Shown here piece by piece: positions 1 to 7,493 of a stretch of 64,000 nucleotides of DNA (position 1 is the first letter of the stretch; each line of letters starts with the position of its first letter). Where the stretch lies: positions 62,001 through 126,000 of the forward strand of contig CAITIQ010000043.1 in assembly GCA_903892415.1 (NCBI GenBank), in the 5' to 3' direction. A program made the translations under genes and the position numbers. The notes under the pieces were generated by a model. That model saw only the letters and a list, made by a program, of their open reading frames with translations, made no database searches and was not told the origin of the DNA. This DNA is from an uncultured delta proteobacterium (GTDB taxonomy: Bacteria > Myxococcota_A > Polyangia > Polyangiales > Polyangiaceae).

Positions 1-632
1 ATTCGGCGACGATTCGCGTCGGTCTCGTGGAGTACAAGGACAAGGGCGACTCGTTCGTAACGAAGGTCTACCCGTTCACTACCGACTTGGTTGCCTTCCG
101 TAAGCAGATCGACGGCATTTCGGCCTCTGGCGGCGGAGATACACCCGAGGACGTGAACAGCGGTCTCGCTGCCACGCTCTCGGAGCTCAAGTGGAGTGCG
201 GACGCATCCTCTCGTTTGGCCTTCCTGATTGCCGATGCCCCCCCTCATCTCGACTACCCCAACGGCGTGCCTTATTCGTCGAGCGCGAAGAAAGCCGCCG
301 CCGCTGGGATCAAAGTGCACACCATTTCGGCCTCCGGAATGGACGACGTCGGACAGGCCGTTTTTCGCCAGGTCGCGCAGTTCACTGGCGGCTCCAATAT
401 GTTCGTCCTGCGCGGGGGCGCTGGCCCGCAATCCACCGGAGCTGGTGACGCGAAGTCGAGTTGCGGTGGCACTCATGACAATTTCACCAGCGGCAACCTT
501 GATGAATTGATCATTCGCAAGGTGAAGCTCGAGCTGGCCTCCCTTCGTGCGAATCCTCTATCCATCGCCGGCGTCGGACAGGACGAAAACGCCAAGCCCT
601 GCGAAAAGCGCGTGCTGCTCGTTGCCGACTGA
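1..632 (+). CDS. von Willebrand factor A domain protein (3' part; start lies before the window)
   Basis: The reading frame is open from the first bases, so only the C-terminal part is present. It starts in a VWA core strand (TIRVGLVEYKDKGD), followed by the motif GGGDTPEDVNSGL and the hydrophobic strand RLAFLIADAPPH. These are hallmarks of VWA domains of the hemicentin/vWKA type. The MIDAS DxSxS motif would lie upstream of the window. After the VWA fold come about 60 residues with a few cysteines and no recognisable domain. VWA domains bind ligands through a metal ion, but the partner cannot be told from here. A GTG at 27 is in frame, but the homology continues upstream of it, so I do not take it as the start. 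A 190-base gap separates it from the next gene, so a shared transcript is possible but not shown. Confidence 0.8.
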   Translation, partial: SATIRVGLVEYKDKGDSFVTKVYPFTTDLVAFRKQIDGISASGGGDTPEDVNSGLAATLSELKWSADASSRLAFLIADAPPHLDYPNGVPYSSSAKKAAAAGIKVHTISASGMDDVGQAVFRQVAQFTGGSNMFVLRGGAGPQSTGAGDAKSSCGGTHDNFTSGNLDELIIRKVKLELASLRANPLSIAGVGQDENAKPCEKRVLLVAD

Positions 633-822
633 GTGTCCGATTTCGGGTCAAGCAGGTGGCGGATGCGCAGGGCTGTCGCCACAACCGCAGGTCATCAACT
701 TTTGCTGATCAAGATTCGGCGGTCCGGGCATGCAACACATGCTTCCCACCCCAAGCCGCGGTCGAGCGGAACAAAGTGACGATGTTCTAGGTCGTGAGAC
801 GACGTTTGGATACTATCGTCGG

Positions 823-3792
823 ATGCTTTGGGCCCGCTTTTTGGTGGTCGCTTGTGTGCTCTTAACGCTGGGAGCCTGCGGCCGTTCTGCCGTTGAAGAC
901 TCGGACGTCGTTGGAACCGGTGCGAGCGGCGGCGGCGGAAGTGATCCGTGTGGACCAACTTGTGCGGGCTGCTGTGAAAACGGCCTCTGCCGCCCAGGGA
1001 CGGAGACTGACGCCTGCGGTAACGACGGCGAAAATTGTGCTGTCTGCCTCGATGGCGTGTGTGACGCCACCCTGCGTGAGTGCACCGGCTCTTGCGCTTG
1101 CGGCAACGGCGTATGCGAGCCCGAGTGCGAGGGCAGTGACAACTGCCCGAATGACTGCCCCATCGAGTGTGTTTGTGGTGACGGCGTATGTGACGGCTCC
1201 TGCGGCGAGCCTGAGTTCTGCGGCGTGGACTGCGGGAGCTGCGTCTGTGGCGACGGCATCTGTGACGATGTCTGTGGCGAGCCGGAGTTCTGCAGCTTCG
1301 ACTGTGGTGGTGAGTGCTTCTGTGGGGACGGTTTCTGCGACCCGGCTTGTGGTGAGCCCAAGTTCTGTGGGCAGGATTGTGGAGGCTGCGTCTGTGGTGA
1401 CGGCTTCTGCGACTTCAACTGCGGTGAGCCTGATTTCTGCAGCATTGACTGCGGCGGGCAATGCATCTGCGGTGACGGCTTCTGCGACTTCAACTGTGGT
1501 GAGCAGAATTTCTGCAACATCGATTGCGGAGTCCAGTGCATCTGCGGCAACGGCCAGTGCCAAGAAGAGTGCGGTGAGAGCGAGTTCAATTGCGGGCTTG
1601 ATTGCGGGATCTGCGGCTTCTGTGGTGATGGCGTCTGTCAGCAGCTTTGTGGCGAGAACAGTGGCAGCTGCAACATCGACTGCCAGTTCTGCGACTTCTC
1701 CTTCTGCGGTGACGGCATCTGCGACCCATTCTGCGGGGAGAACGAGTTCAGCTGCGGTAACGACTGCTCGGACTGCTTCAACTCCTTCTGTGGTGACGGG
1801 CTCTGTCAGCCGAATTGCTTCGAGGACCCGTTCTCCTGCTCGTTCGATTGCGGAAGCGCGTGTGTTTGTGGTGACGGTGTTTGTGAACCGCAATGCGGGG
1901 AGAACTCCTTCAACTGCCAAGACTGCAACCCCTGCATCTGTGGCAACGGTGTCTGCCAGCCGCAGTGTGGCGAGACGGCCAACAACTGTTTCGACTGCGC
2001 ACAGGTGTGCGTTTGCGGTAACGGGGTCTGTCAGCCGCAGTGCGGCGAGGACTCCTTCTCGTGCGGCTTCGACTGCCCAGTGCAGTGTGTTTGTGGCAAC
2101 GGGTCATGCCAGCCGCAATGCGGCGAGAATGAAGCGACCTGTGGTCTCGATTGCCAAACGCCCTGTGTCTGCGGAAACGGCCTTTGTCAGCCGCAGTGTG
2201 GAGAGAACCAGGGTACGTGCACCAGTGATTGTGGTGCCCCTTGCGTGTGTGGCAACGGTCAGTGTCAACCTGCCTGCGGTGAGAGTTCCGCTTCTTGTTC
2301 GCAAGACTGTGGTCCCAACTGCTTGTGTGGGGATGGCACCTGCAACGCCGCCTGCGGCGAGAACACCTCGACCTGCTCCATCGATTGCGGCCAACCCTGC
2401 GTGTGCGGCAACGGGCAGTGCCAGGCCGCATGCGGGGAAACGCAAGGCAACTGCGCCACGGATTGTGGTTCCACCTGTGTTTGCGGCAACGGGCAGTGTC
2501 AGCCTCAGTGTTTTGAGGACGGCTTCAATTGCCCAGCCGATTGTGAGCTCGATTGCATCTGTGGGGACGGCAGCTGCGCTCCCTCCTGCGGAGAAAACAG
2601 CTCGAGCTGCCCCGTCGATTGTGGTCAGCCCTGCATCTGCGGCAACTTCACGTGTCAACCGCAGTGTGGCGAGACCAACGCCAGCTGCCCCTCGGATTGC
2701 ACGACCCAGTGCGGTTGTGGCAACGGCATCTGCCAGCCCGATTGCGGTGAAAGTTCCGCCAATTGCAGCCAAGACTGCGGCTCCAACTGCGTCTGCGGCA
2801 ACGGCCAATGTCAGCCCGCTTGCGGTGAGTCGCCTGCTACCTGCGCGGCGGATTGTGACTCGAGCTGCCAGTGCGGCAACTTCGCCTGTCAACCCGAGTG
2901 TGGTGAGAACGTCCTAACCTGCGCTCAGGACTGCGCGATCAACTGCCAGTGCGGTAACCTCTTCTGCGAGGCTCAATGTGGAGAGACAGCCAGTACCTGT
3001 CCTTCAGATTGTGTCACTTGCCAATGTGGTGACGGTCAGTGCGTCGCTCAGTGCGGAGAAAATAGCGGTACGTGCCCCTCCGACTGCGGGATGAATTGCG
3101 TCTGTGGTGACGGTAATTGCAACGCAGCCTGCGGCGAGAACATCGTCTCTTGCTCTCCCGATTGCTCCACCGGTTGTCAGTGTGGTGACTTCTTCTGCGA
3201 CCCGAACTGCGGCGAAGATTCGCAGACCTGCCCCAACGATTGCTTCAACTTCTGTCAGTGCGGTGACTTCTTCTGCGACTCGTTCTGCGGCGAAACCATT
3301 GATACCTGTGCGTTCGACTGCCAGTTCGCGTGCACCTGCGGTGACTTCTTCTGCGACCCAAACTGCGGTGAGAACGTCTTCAGCTGCAGCACCGACTGCG
3401 GAAGCTTCTGCCAGTGTGGTGACGGCTTCTGCGACCCGAATTGCGGCGAGAACGTCGGCAATTGCCAAGGTGACTGCCTCCAGGTGTGTGCCTGTGGCAA
3501 CTTCGTCTGCGAGGGCGCGCTTTGCGGAGAAGACCCGTTCGTCTGTCCGACCGATTGCGGGGTTTGCGCCTGCGGGGATGGCGTGTGTCAGAGCTCATGC
3601 TTCGAGGACGAATTCAGCTGCCCGTTCGACTGCACGGGTGGGTGTACCTGCGGAGACGGTTTCTGCGATCCAGGTTGTGGTGAGACGGTCTTCAATTGCC
3701 AACCCGATTGCTTGGCGATCTGCGCTTGCGGCAACTTCTTCTGTGAACCGTTCTGCGGAGAGAACGCCTTCACCTGCCCCAACGATTGCTGA
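823..3792 (+). CDS. Large lipoprotein built of 35 tandem six-cysteine repeats
   Basis: This is a predicted secreted, lipid-anchored protein of 989 residues. I chose the ATG at 823 because it gives a clean lipoprotein signal (MLWARFLVVACVLLTLGAC, lipobox LGAC); the frame is open further upstream but that part has no signal character. After a short Ser/Gly linker and an irregular Cys-rich stretch, residues from about 91 to the end are 35 consecutive units of 23-28 residues. The consensus is C-x-C-G-(D/N)-G-x-C-x3-C-G-E-x4-C-x2-D-C, with six cysteines per unit and roughly 200 in all. Even, regular spacing suggests three disulfides per unit and an extended rod. The unit resembles, but does not match, the Myxococcus Cys-rich/DUF4215 repeats (CGNGxxExGExCDDGN). 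No catalytic domain is visible. Its stop overlaps the start of the Ntn hydrolase gene. Function unknown; a structural surface or stalk protein is the simplest inference. Confidence 0.88.
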   Translation: MLWARFLVVACVLLTLGACGRSAVEDSDVVGTGASGGGGSDPCGPTCAGCCENGLCRPGTETDACGNDGENCAVCLDGVCDATLRECTGSCACGNGVCEPECEGSDNCPNDCPIECVCGDGVCDGSCGEPEFCGVDCGSCVCGDGICDDVCGEPEFCSFDCGGECFCGDGFCDPACGEPKFCGQDCGGCVCGDGFCDFNCGEPDFCSIDCGGQCICGDGFCDFNCGEQNFCNIDCGVQCICGNGQCQEECGESEFNCGLDCGICGFCGDGVCQQLCGENSGSCNIDCQFCDFSFCGDGICDPFCGENEFSCGNDCSDCFNSFCGDGLCQPNCFEDPFSCSFDCGSACVCGDGVCEPQCGENSFNCQDCNPCICGNGVCQPQCGETANNCFDCAQVCVCGNGVCQPQCGEDSFSCGFDCPVQCVCGNGSCQPQCGENEATCGLDCQTPCVCGNGLCQPQCGENQGTCTSDCGAPCVCGNGQCQPACGESSASCSQDCGPNCLCGDGTCNAACGENTSTCSIDCGQPCVCGNGQCQAACGETQGNCATDCGSTCVCGNGQCQPQCFEDGFNCPADCELDCICGDGSCAPSCGENSSSCPVDCGQPCICGNFTCQPQCGETNASCPSDCTTQCGCGNGICQPDCGESSANCSQDCGSNCVCGNGQCQPACGESPATCAADCDSSCQCGNFACQPECGENVLTCAQDCAINCQCGNLFCEAQCGETASTCPSDCVTCQCGDGQCVAQCGENSGTCPSDCGMNCVCGDGNCNAACGENIVSCSPDCSTGCQCGDFFCDPNCGEDSQTCPNDCFNFCQCGDFFCDSFCGETIDTCAFDCQFACTCGDFFCDPNCGENVFSCSTDCGSFCQCGDGFCDPNCGENVGNCQGDCLQVCACGNFVCEGALCGEDPFVCPTDCGVCACGDGVCQSSCFEDEFSCPFDCTGGCTCGDGFCDPGCGETVFNCQPDCLAICACGNFFCEPFCGENAFTCPNDC
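1093..3789 (+). repeat. Coding tandem array of 35 units, mostly 75-78 bases
   Basis: Each unit encodes one six-cysteine module of the lipoprotein. Units are recognisable at the DNA level by recurrent tgcggcaacgg or tgtggtgacgg cores but have drifted in sequence, so the array is old rather than a recent slippage product. The array runs unbroken to the stop codon. Units 2-6 are one residue shorter (CGEPEFC) than most later units (CGENxxxC). Confidence 0.9.
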
Positions 3793-4340
3793 TGACTTGT
3801 ATCGTCGGACTTGTTGATAAAGGCAGTGTCTACATCGGGGCCGACTCAGCGTCGGTCCTCGGTTGGACGTCTCGGGTAACCCGTCTGCCGAAGGTGTTCC
3901 AAAGGGGGCCTTTCCTGATTGGTTACACCTCCAGCTTTCGCATGGGTCAGCTGCTTCAACACTCGCTCGTGGTGCCCGCGCAAGGCAGCTCTCGGCTCGA
4001 ACGTGACGACATGCGTTTCATGGTGACGGTGTTTGCCGAGAGCGTGCGTACGCTGCTGAAAGAACGAGGCGTTGCGAAGATCGAGGCCAACGCCGAGTCG
4101 GGCGGGCAGTTCTTGGTCGGCTACAAGTCGCGGCTCTACAGCGTGATGTCCGACTTCCAAGTGAACGAAATGGCCGATGGCTACGACGCGGTCGGTGCAG
4201 GCGCCGAGTACGCACTCGGAGCTCTGCGCGCCCTGCGTGGAACCGCGCCGGCCCAGCGAGTGCGCAAGGCGCTCGAGGTCAGTGCGCATTTCAACATGGC
4301 AGTGTGCGCGCCCTTTTTCGTGCGAGTTCTACGAGGCTAG
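3792..4340 (+). CDS. Proteasome-like Ntn (N-terminal nucleophile) hydrolase, small single-domain form
   Basis: A 182-residue protein that begins MTCIVGLVDKGSVYIGADSA. If Met is removed, Thr becomes residue 1, and Asp (in GADS) falls at position 17 and Lys (in LPKVF) at position 33. That is the exact Thr1/Asp17/Lys33 catalytic numbering of proteasome beta subunits and HslV. The start was set at ATG because upstream TTG and CTG codons would bury the Thr. The protein is near HslV in length, but the body is not HslV-like and no HslU or ClpP gene is adjacent, so it belongs to the poorly characterised bacterial proteasome-like group. No signal peptide, hence cytoplasmic. The ATG overlaps the TGA of the Cys-repeat lipoprotein by one base (TGATG), which suggests translational coupling. 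The downstream kinase starts one base after its stop. Substrate unknown. Confidence 0.75.
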   Translation: MTCIVGLVDKGSVYIGADSASVLGWTSRVTRLPKVFQRGPFLIGYTSSFRMGQLLQHSLVVPAQGSSRLERDDMRFMVTVFAESVRTLLKERGVAKIEANAESGGQFLVGYKSRLYSVMSDFQVNEMADGYDAVGAGAEYALGALRALRGTAPAQRVRKALEVSAHFNMAVCAPFFVRVLRG

Positions 4341-4341
4341 T

Positions 4342-5823
4342 GTGAATCCCCAGGAGCCGGCGTCTGAACTCGAGTACGAAGCACTACTCAACGCGCTTCC
4401 CGTTGCTACGTGTGTGCTGAAGGACGCGCAGATCCAGTGGGCCAACCGGCCCTTCCAACAGTTGTGGCCGCAGGGCTTGACCCCGAACACGAACCTCGTT
4501 TCGTTGGCTACGGATGCGGATGAGAAAGGCAGGCTGCAAGCCTTCCTTCTGGCTTCGGCGACTGGCTCGCGTGAGGTTTTCCGATTTGCTTCCGGCGACT
4601 CCGCGTTGGAGCTCGAGTTCGAGGTGGGGTCGCGCCTGCGTTGGCGCAACCACGAGGTAGCCCCGTTATTCGCTTACGACGTGACACAGAAGCGGGAGCA
4701 TCAAGAGCAGGCCTTGCTCTCGGCGCGTATGGCGTCGCTCGGGACAGTTGCGGCAAGCGTGGCTCACGAACTCAACAACCCACTTGCGTTTGTGCTCGCC
4801 CAAGTGGAATTGGCGCAAAGGTCTGCTGACTCCGGTCGCATGCCCGCGGAGTCGCTGGAGACGATCCGCGAGGGGCTCGAACGTTTGCGGGGAGTAGTCG
4901 GGGACCTGCGTGCATTTTCCAAGGGGGACACAGATTCGGTAAAGACGGTCGACGTTCGCGCGGTCCTCGGCCGCGTCCTGCGCATGGCCGACAAGAGCCT
5001 CTTGTCCCGTGCCCTTTTGGTGGAAGACTACGAACCCGTTCAACCCGTTTTGGGCAATGAAGCTCGCCTGAGCCAGGTGTTTCTCAATCTGCTGATCAAC
5101 GCAGCAGAAGCCCTCCCTGATGATACGTCGCAGCAACATCGCATCCGCATTCGCACCCGAACCTTGTCGGATGAGCGAGTGGAGGTTGCCATTGCCGACA
5201 CAGGAGTTGGCATTGATGAAGCTCACCGTTCTCGGATCTTCGAGTCCTTCTTCACAACCAAAGGGGCAAGAAGTGGAACTGGTCTGGGGTTGGCGATCTG
5301 CCGACGTATCGTGCTCGAGCACGGTGGGCAGGTGTTCGCTCGGACCAGCGAAGCTGGCCTCGAATCGCCCTATCAAACCGAGTTAGTAACCCTGCTGCCA
5401 ACCGCGCCAGTTCGCGAAATTAGCGGCGCCACCAACGTGCGCCCTGTCGTAGCTGTTCCGCGGCGTCGTGTGCTGCTCGTGGACGATGAGCCACGTTTGC
5501 TGCGGACTCTTGGTGGTTTGCTTGCCCATACCCACAGCGTCTCGACCGCTGAGAGTGGGGAGCGCGCGCTTCAAGTCATGCGCGCCAGTGATCCATTTGA
5601 CGTCATCGTCTGCGACATGATGATGCAAGGTATGGATGGGGCCGGTCTCTACGAGATGATTGGCAAGCTGTTTCCAAGTCTCGAGCGCCGCATGATCTTC
5701 ATGACCGGGGGCGCCTTCACCAAGAAGGCACGCTCCTTCTTGCAAGAGATCCCAAACACGCGTTTGGATAAGCCGTTCGAGCTCGAGACGTTGATCGAAG
5801 CGATCGAGAAAGTCTCGAGCTGA
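4342..5823 (+). CDS. Soluble PAS histidine kinase with C-terminal receiver domain
   Basis: A 493-residue hybrid sensor kinase without membrane segments. A PAS-like sensor covers about residues 10-115. The HisKA motif SVAHELNNPLAF has the phosphorylatable His at about 142. A GHKL ATPase follows, with N box NLLINAAEAL, G1 box DTGVGI and G2 box GTGLGLAI. The C-terminal receiver (from about 372) has the acidic pair in VLLVDDEP and the phospho-acceptor Asp at about 425 (VIVCDMMM). SVAHELNNPL is typical of NtrB/DctB-type kinases. I chose the GTG one base after the Ntn hydrolase stop; a longer frame exists, but it runs through the upstream gene. No output regulator is adjacent, so the receiver may act as a phosphate sink or pass the signal to a distant partner. 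Spacing implies co-transcription with the Ntn hydrolase and lipoprotein genes. Confidence 0.88.
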   Translation: MNPQEPASELEYEALLNALPVATCVLKDAQIQWANRPFQQLWPQGLTPNTNLVSLATDADEKGRLQAFLLASATGSREVFRFASGDSALELEFEVGSRLRWRNHEVAPLFAYDVTQKREHQEQALLSARMASLGTVAASVAHELNNPLAFVLAQVELAQRSADSGRMPAESLETIREGLERLRGVVGDLRAFSKGDTDSVKTVDVRAVLGRVLRMADKSLLSRALLVEDYEPVQPVLGNEARLSQVFLNLLINAAEALPDDTSQQHRIRIRTRTLSDERVEVAIADTGVGIDEAHRSRIFESFFTTKGARSGTGLGLAICRRIVLEHGGQVFARTSEAGLESPYQTELVTLLPTAPVREISGATNVRPVVAVPRRRVLLVDDEPRLLRTLGGLLAHTHSVSTAESGERALQVMRASDPFDVIVCDMMMQGMDGAGLYEMIGKLFPSLERRMIFMTGGAFTKKARSFLQEIPNTRLDKPFELETLIEAIEKVSS

Positions 5824-5828
5824 ACGCC

Positions 5829-5847
5829 TGTTGGTTTAGTCCCAACA
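5829..5847. terminator. Weak hairpin between convergent kinase and Hsp20 genes
   Basis: A 6-base stem, TGTTGG/CCAACA, with a 7-base loop fills the 25-base gap between two convergent genes. It lacks a clear T-tract on either side. Position favours a bidirectional terminator, but the stem is short. Confidence 0.3.
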
Positions 5848-5848
5848 A

Positions 5849-6265
5849 TCACGAAGCGGCTTGGCCCGGCGTCACTCGCACAGGGATTCTGACGCGCTTC
5901 GCTGCGTCGGCCTTGTTCACTACGATGGAGAGCACGCCCTGATCGAGAGCCGCCGTTACTCCAGCGGTATCGATCGGGCGCTGTAGATCGAACTGCCGCG
6001 AGTACCGTTCACGCCCAGACTTGATGCCGGCCTCCTTGCCCTCGAAGCGCGGCTTGCGTTCGGCGCGAACAAACAAGACGGTGCCCTCTGCAGCCACCTC
6101 CACCGTGTTGGGATCCACTCCGGGGAGGTCGATCGAGAACTCATAACCGTGCTCCGTTTCACGGACGGCCTGAGAATCAGTGGCCCAGAGCGTCCGCGGT
6201 CGGACTTGGGCGAAACCGTCGAAAAGTGCCAACGGACCAGCGAGATCAAAAAGTCGATTTTGCAT
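5849..6265 (-). CDS. Small heat-shock protein (Hsp20/alpha-crystallin family)
   Basis: A 138-residue chaperone of normal family length. The alpha-crystallin domain covers about residues 30-130: the strands around YEFSIDLPGVDP and TVLFVRAERK, then the late strand ALDQGVLSIVVNK, which matches the family A-x-x-x-G-V-L motif. The C-terminal tail has RIPVRV, an I-x-V-like motif used for oligomer contacts. Such proteins hold unfolded clients for refolding by ATP-dependent chaperones. The ATG at 6265 was chosen over an upstream in-frame start because a strong GGAG ribosome site (cgaggagttttt) lies just ahead and the protein then starts MQNRLFDL, as expected. It is divergent from the beta-barrel-like gene; a good -35 element sits in the shared region. 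Confidence 0.92.
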   Translation of the reverse strand: MQNRLFDLAGPLALFDGFAQVRPRTLWATDSQAVRETEHGYEFSIDLPGVDPNTVEVAAEGTVLFVRAERKPRFEGKEAGIKSGRERYSRQFDLQRPIDTAGVTAALDQGVLSIVVNKADAAKRVRIPVRVTPGQAAS

Positions 6266-6368
6266 GACGAAAAACTCCTCGTAAGAACGGGTTGTGCGCG
6301 AAAAAACGCGCTTTTGCGCTGATTTGCTCACCGCTTCGAGCCTGGCTCGGTCGTCAGTTTCGCAGGGC

Positions 6369-6397
6369 CAAGATTGGTTCGTCCGCTTGTCTGTCAA
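6369..6397 (-). promoter_or_regulatory. Candidate promoter for the Hsp20 gene
   Basis: On the minus strand the perfect -35 hexamer TTGACA is followed after 16-17 bases by a weak -10-like AATCTT, about 100 bases before the Hsp20 start. CTTGA also fits the left half of a heat-shock sigma-32 site, but no matching right half is obvious. No CIRCE inverted repeat is visible. Confidence 0.35.
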
Positions 6398-6441
6398 GAA
6401 CGCGATCAGCTTTTCTCAGCTTCGTCTAAGCTCTGCGAACT

Positions 6442-7470
6442 ATGGGAACTGCGGGACGTTGGGGCTTCGGTTTTGGGGTGGTGATCTCTGCGGGCGGCGT
6501 GGCTCAGGCGGCGGAGCCAGATCCGAGTTCACCAACGATTCAACCTGCGGCGAAGGCAGTGGAGAGCGGGCCCGCTGCTCAGCCGAAAGAGCAGGAGCCC
6601 AAAGAGCCGGCACCCAAGGCGCCCCCCCGTATTCCCAGTGACCGCTTTACCTACGACACGTTGGTTGGTGCTCGGCTCAACCCGCTCGGTCTGGAGGTGG
6701 TTTACAACCTTGCCTATCGCCACCGTCTCTACGCCAGTGACTCGCTGGCTTTGCGTGACAACGCCATTTCGATTGGCATCTCCCCTACGGTCAGCCCAGC
6801 CAATGCCCGGATGGGCGGCTTCATTGAAGTAAAGCCCCTGAGCCTCCTCACGCTCTCAGCTGGCTTCCATCAGGTGGGGTATTTGGGTTCCTTCAACCAA
6901 GTTCAGACCTTCGCCAGCGCCGAAGAGGACTACTCGGATAGCGCCTTGAAGAAGGGCACAGAGCGCAATGCCAATCACCCGCGAGGAGGCATCGAAGCCA
7001 ACGCGCGAGCGACTGCGCTGGTCAAGCTCGGCCCGATCGTTTTGCGAGACGACGTTCTGTTCACCTACACCAACCTCGGCCTCGAGGAAGAGCGTCCGCT
7101 CTACTATCACATCCGCTTTGACGTGCTCACGCAGGACAAGTCGTGGTTCGTCCACAATGACACAGACTTGGTCTACCTCAGTGACTTTGGTCTAACGGCT
7201 GGAGCACGTCTTTCACTCAGCCACTCCTTCATTGATGAGGTGAACCTCGGCGAGGCAGAGGACCGAGAGACACTCCTGCGCCTAGGCCCGCTGGCTGCGT
7301 ACACCTTCTTTGACGAGCCAGGCGCGAGCTTCAACAAGCCAACGCTACTTGCGATTGCCGGATGGTGGCTGTTGCACCCGTTCCGTACTGGAGAGGACGT
7401 CAGCCAGGCCGTGCCGTACGTCGCGCTCGGCTTTCGCTTCGAGGGGGACCTGTTCCGCTCAGCCGATTGA
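6442..7470 (+). CDS. Predicted outer-membrane beta-barrel-like protein, function unknown
   Basis: 342 residues. The N-terminus (MGTAGRWGFGFGVVISAGGVAQAAEP) looks like a Sec signal peptide cut after AQA. A Pro/Glu/Lys-rich linker covers about residues 25-62. The remainder is made of alternating hydrophobic and polar strands with many aromatic residues (for example LEVVYNLAYRHRLYASDS and VPYVALGFRFEGDLF), ending near the C-terminus in an aromatic-rich strand. This pattern is what outer-membrane barrels show; no named family was recognised. Genes on both sides are on the opposite strand, so it is probably a single-gene transcript sharing a 176-base upstream region with Hsp20. Confidence 0.65.
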   Translation: MGTAGRWGFGFGVVISAGGVAQAAEPDPSSPTIQPAAKAVESGPAAQPKEQEPKEPAPKAPPRIPSDRFTYDTLVGARLNPLGLEVVYNLAYRHRLYASDSLALRDNAISIGISPTVSPANARMGGFIEVKPLSLLTLSAGFHQVGYLGSFNQVQTFASAEEDYSDSALKKGTERNANHPRGGIEANARATALVKLGPIVLRDDVLFTYTNLGLEEERPLYYHIRFDVLTQDKSWFVHNDTDLVYLSDFGLTAGARLSLSHSFIDEVNLGEAEDRETLLRLGPLAAYTFFDEPGASFNKPTLLAIAGWWLLHPFRTGEDVSQAVPYVALGFRFEGDLFRSAD

Positions 7471-7493
7471 ACGCTACCCCGACGTAGTTCTCA

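Noticed and set aside
893..2917. Long open frames in other phases of the Cys-repeat array, including a 674-codon plus-strand frame and a 352-codon minus-strand frame (862-1920)
   Set aside because: They are products of periodic high-GC repeat DNA, give Ala/Ser/Thr-only low-complexity peptides with no signal or motif, and clash with the lipobox-bearing frame.
1093..3789. CRISPR-like spacing of the 75-78 base repeats
   Set aside because: There are no identical short repeats with unique spacers; units are coding throughout and vary at codon level.
3792..4340. Assignment as HslV
   Set aside because: Only the catalytic residues match. The body is not HslV-like and hslU is not adjacent.
6266..6397. 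An N-terminal extension of Hsp20 from 6397
   Set aside because: The extension is basic and unlike Hsp20, and the ATG at 6265 has a strong ribosome site.
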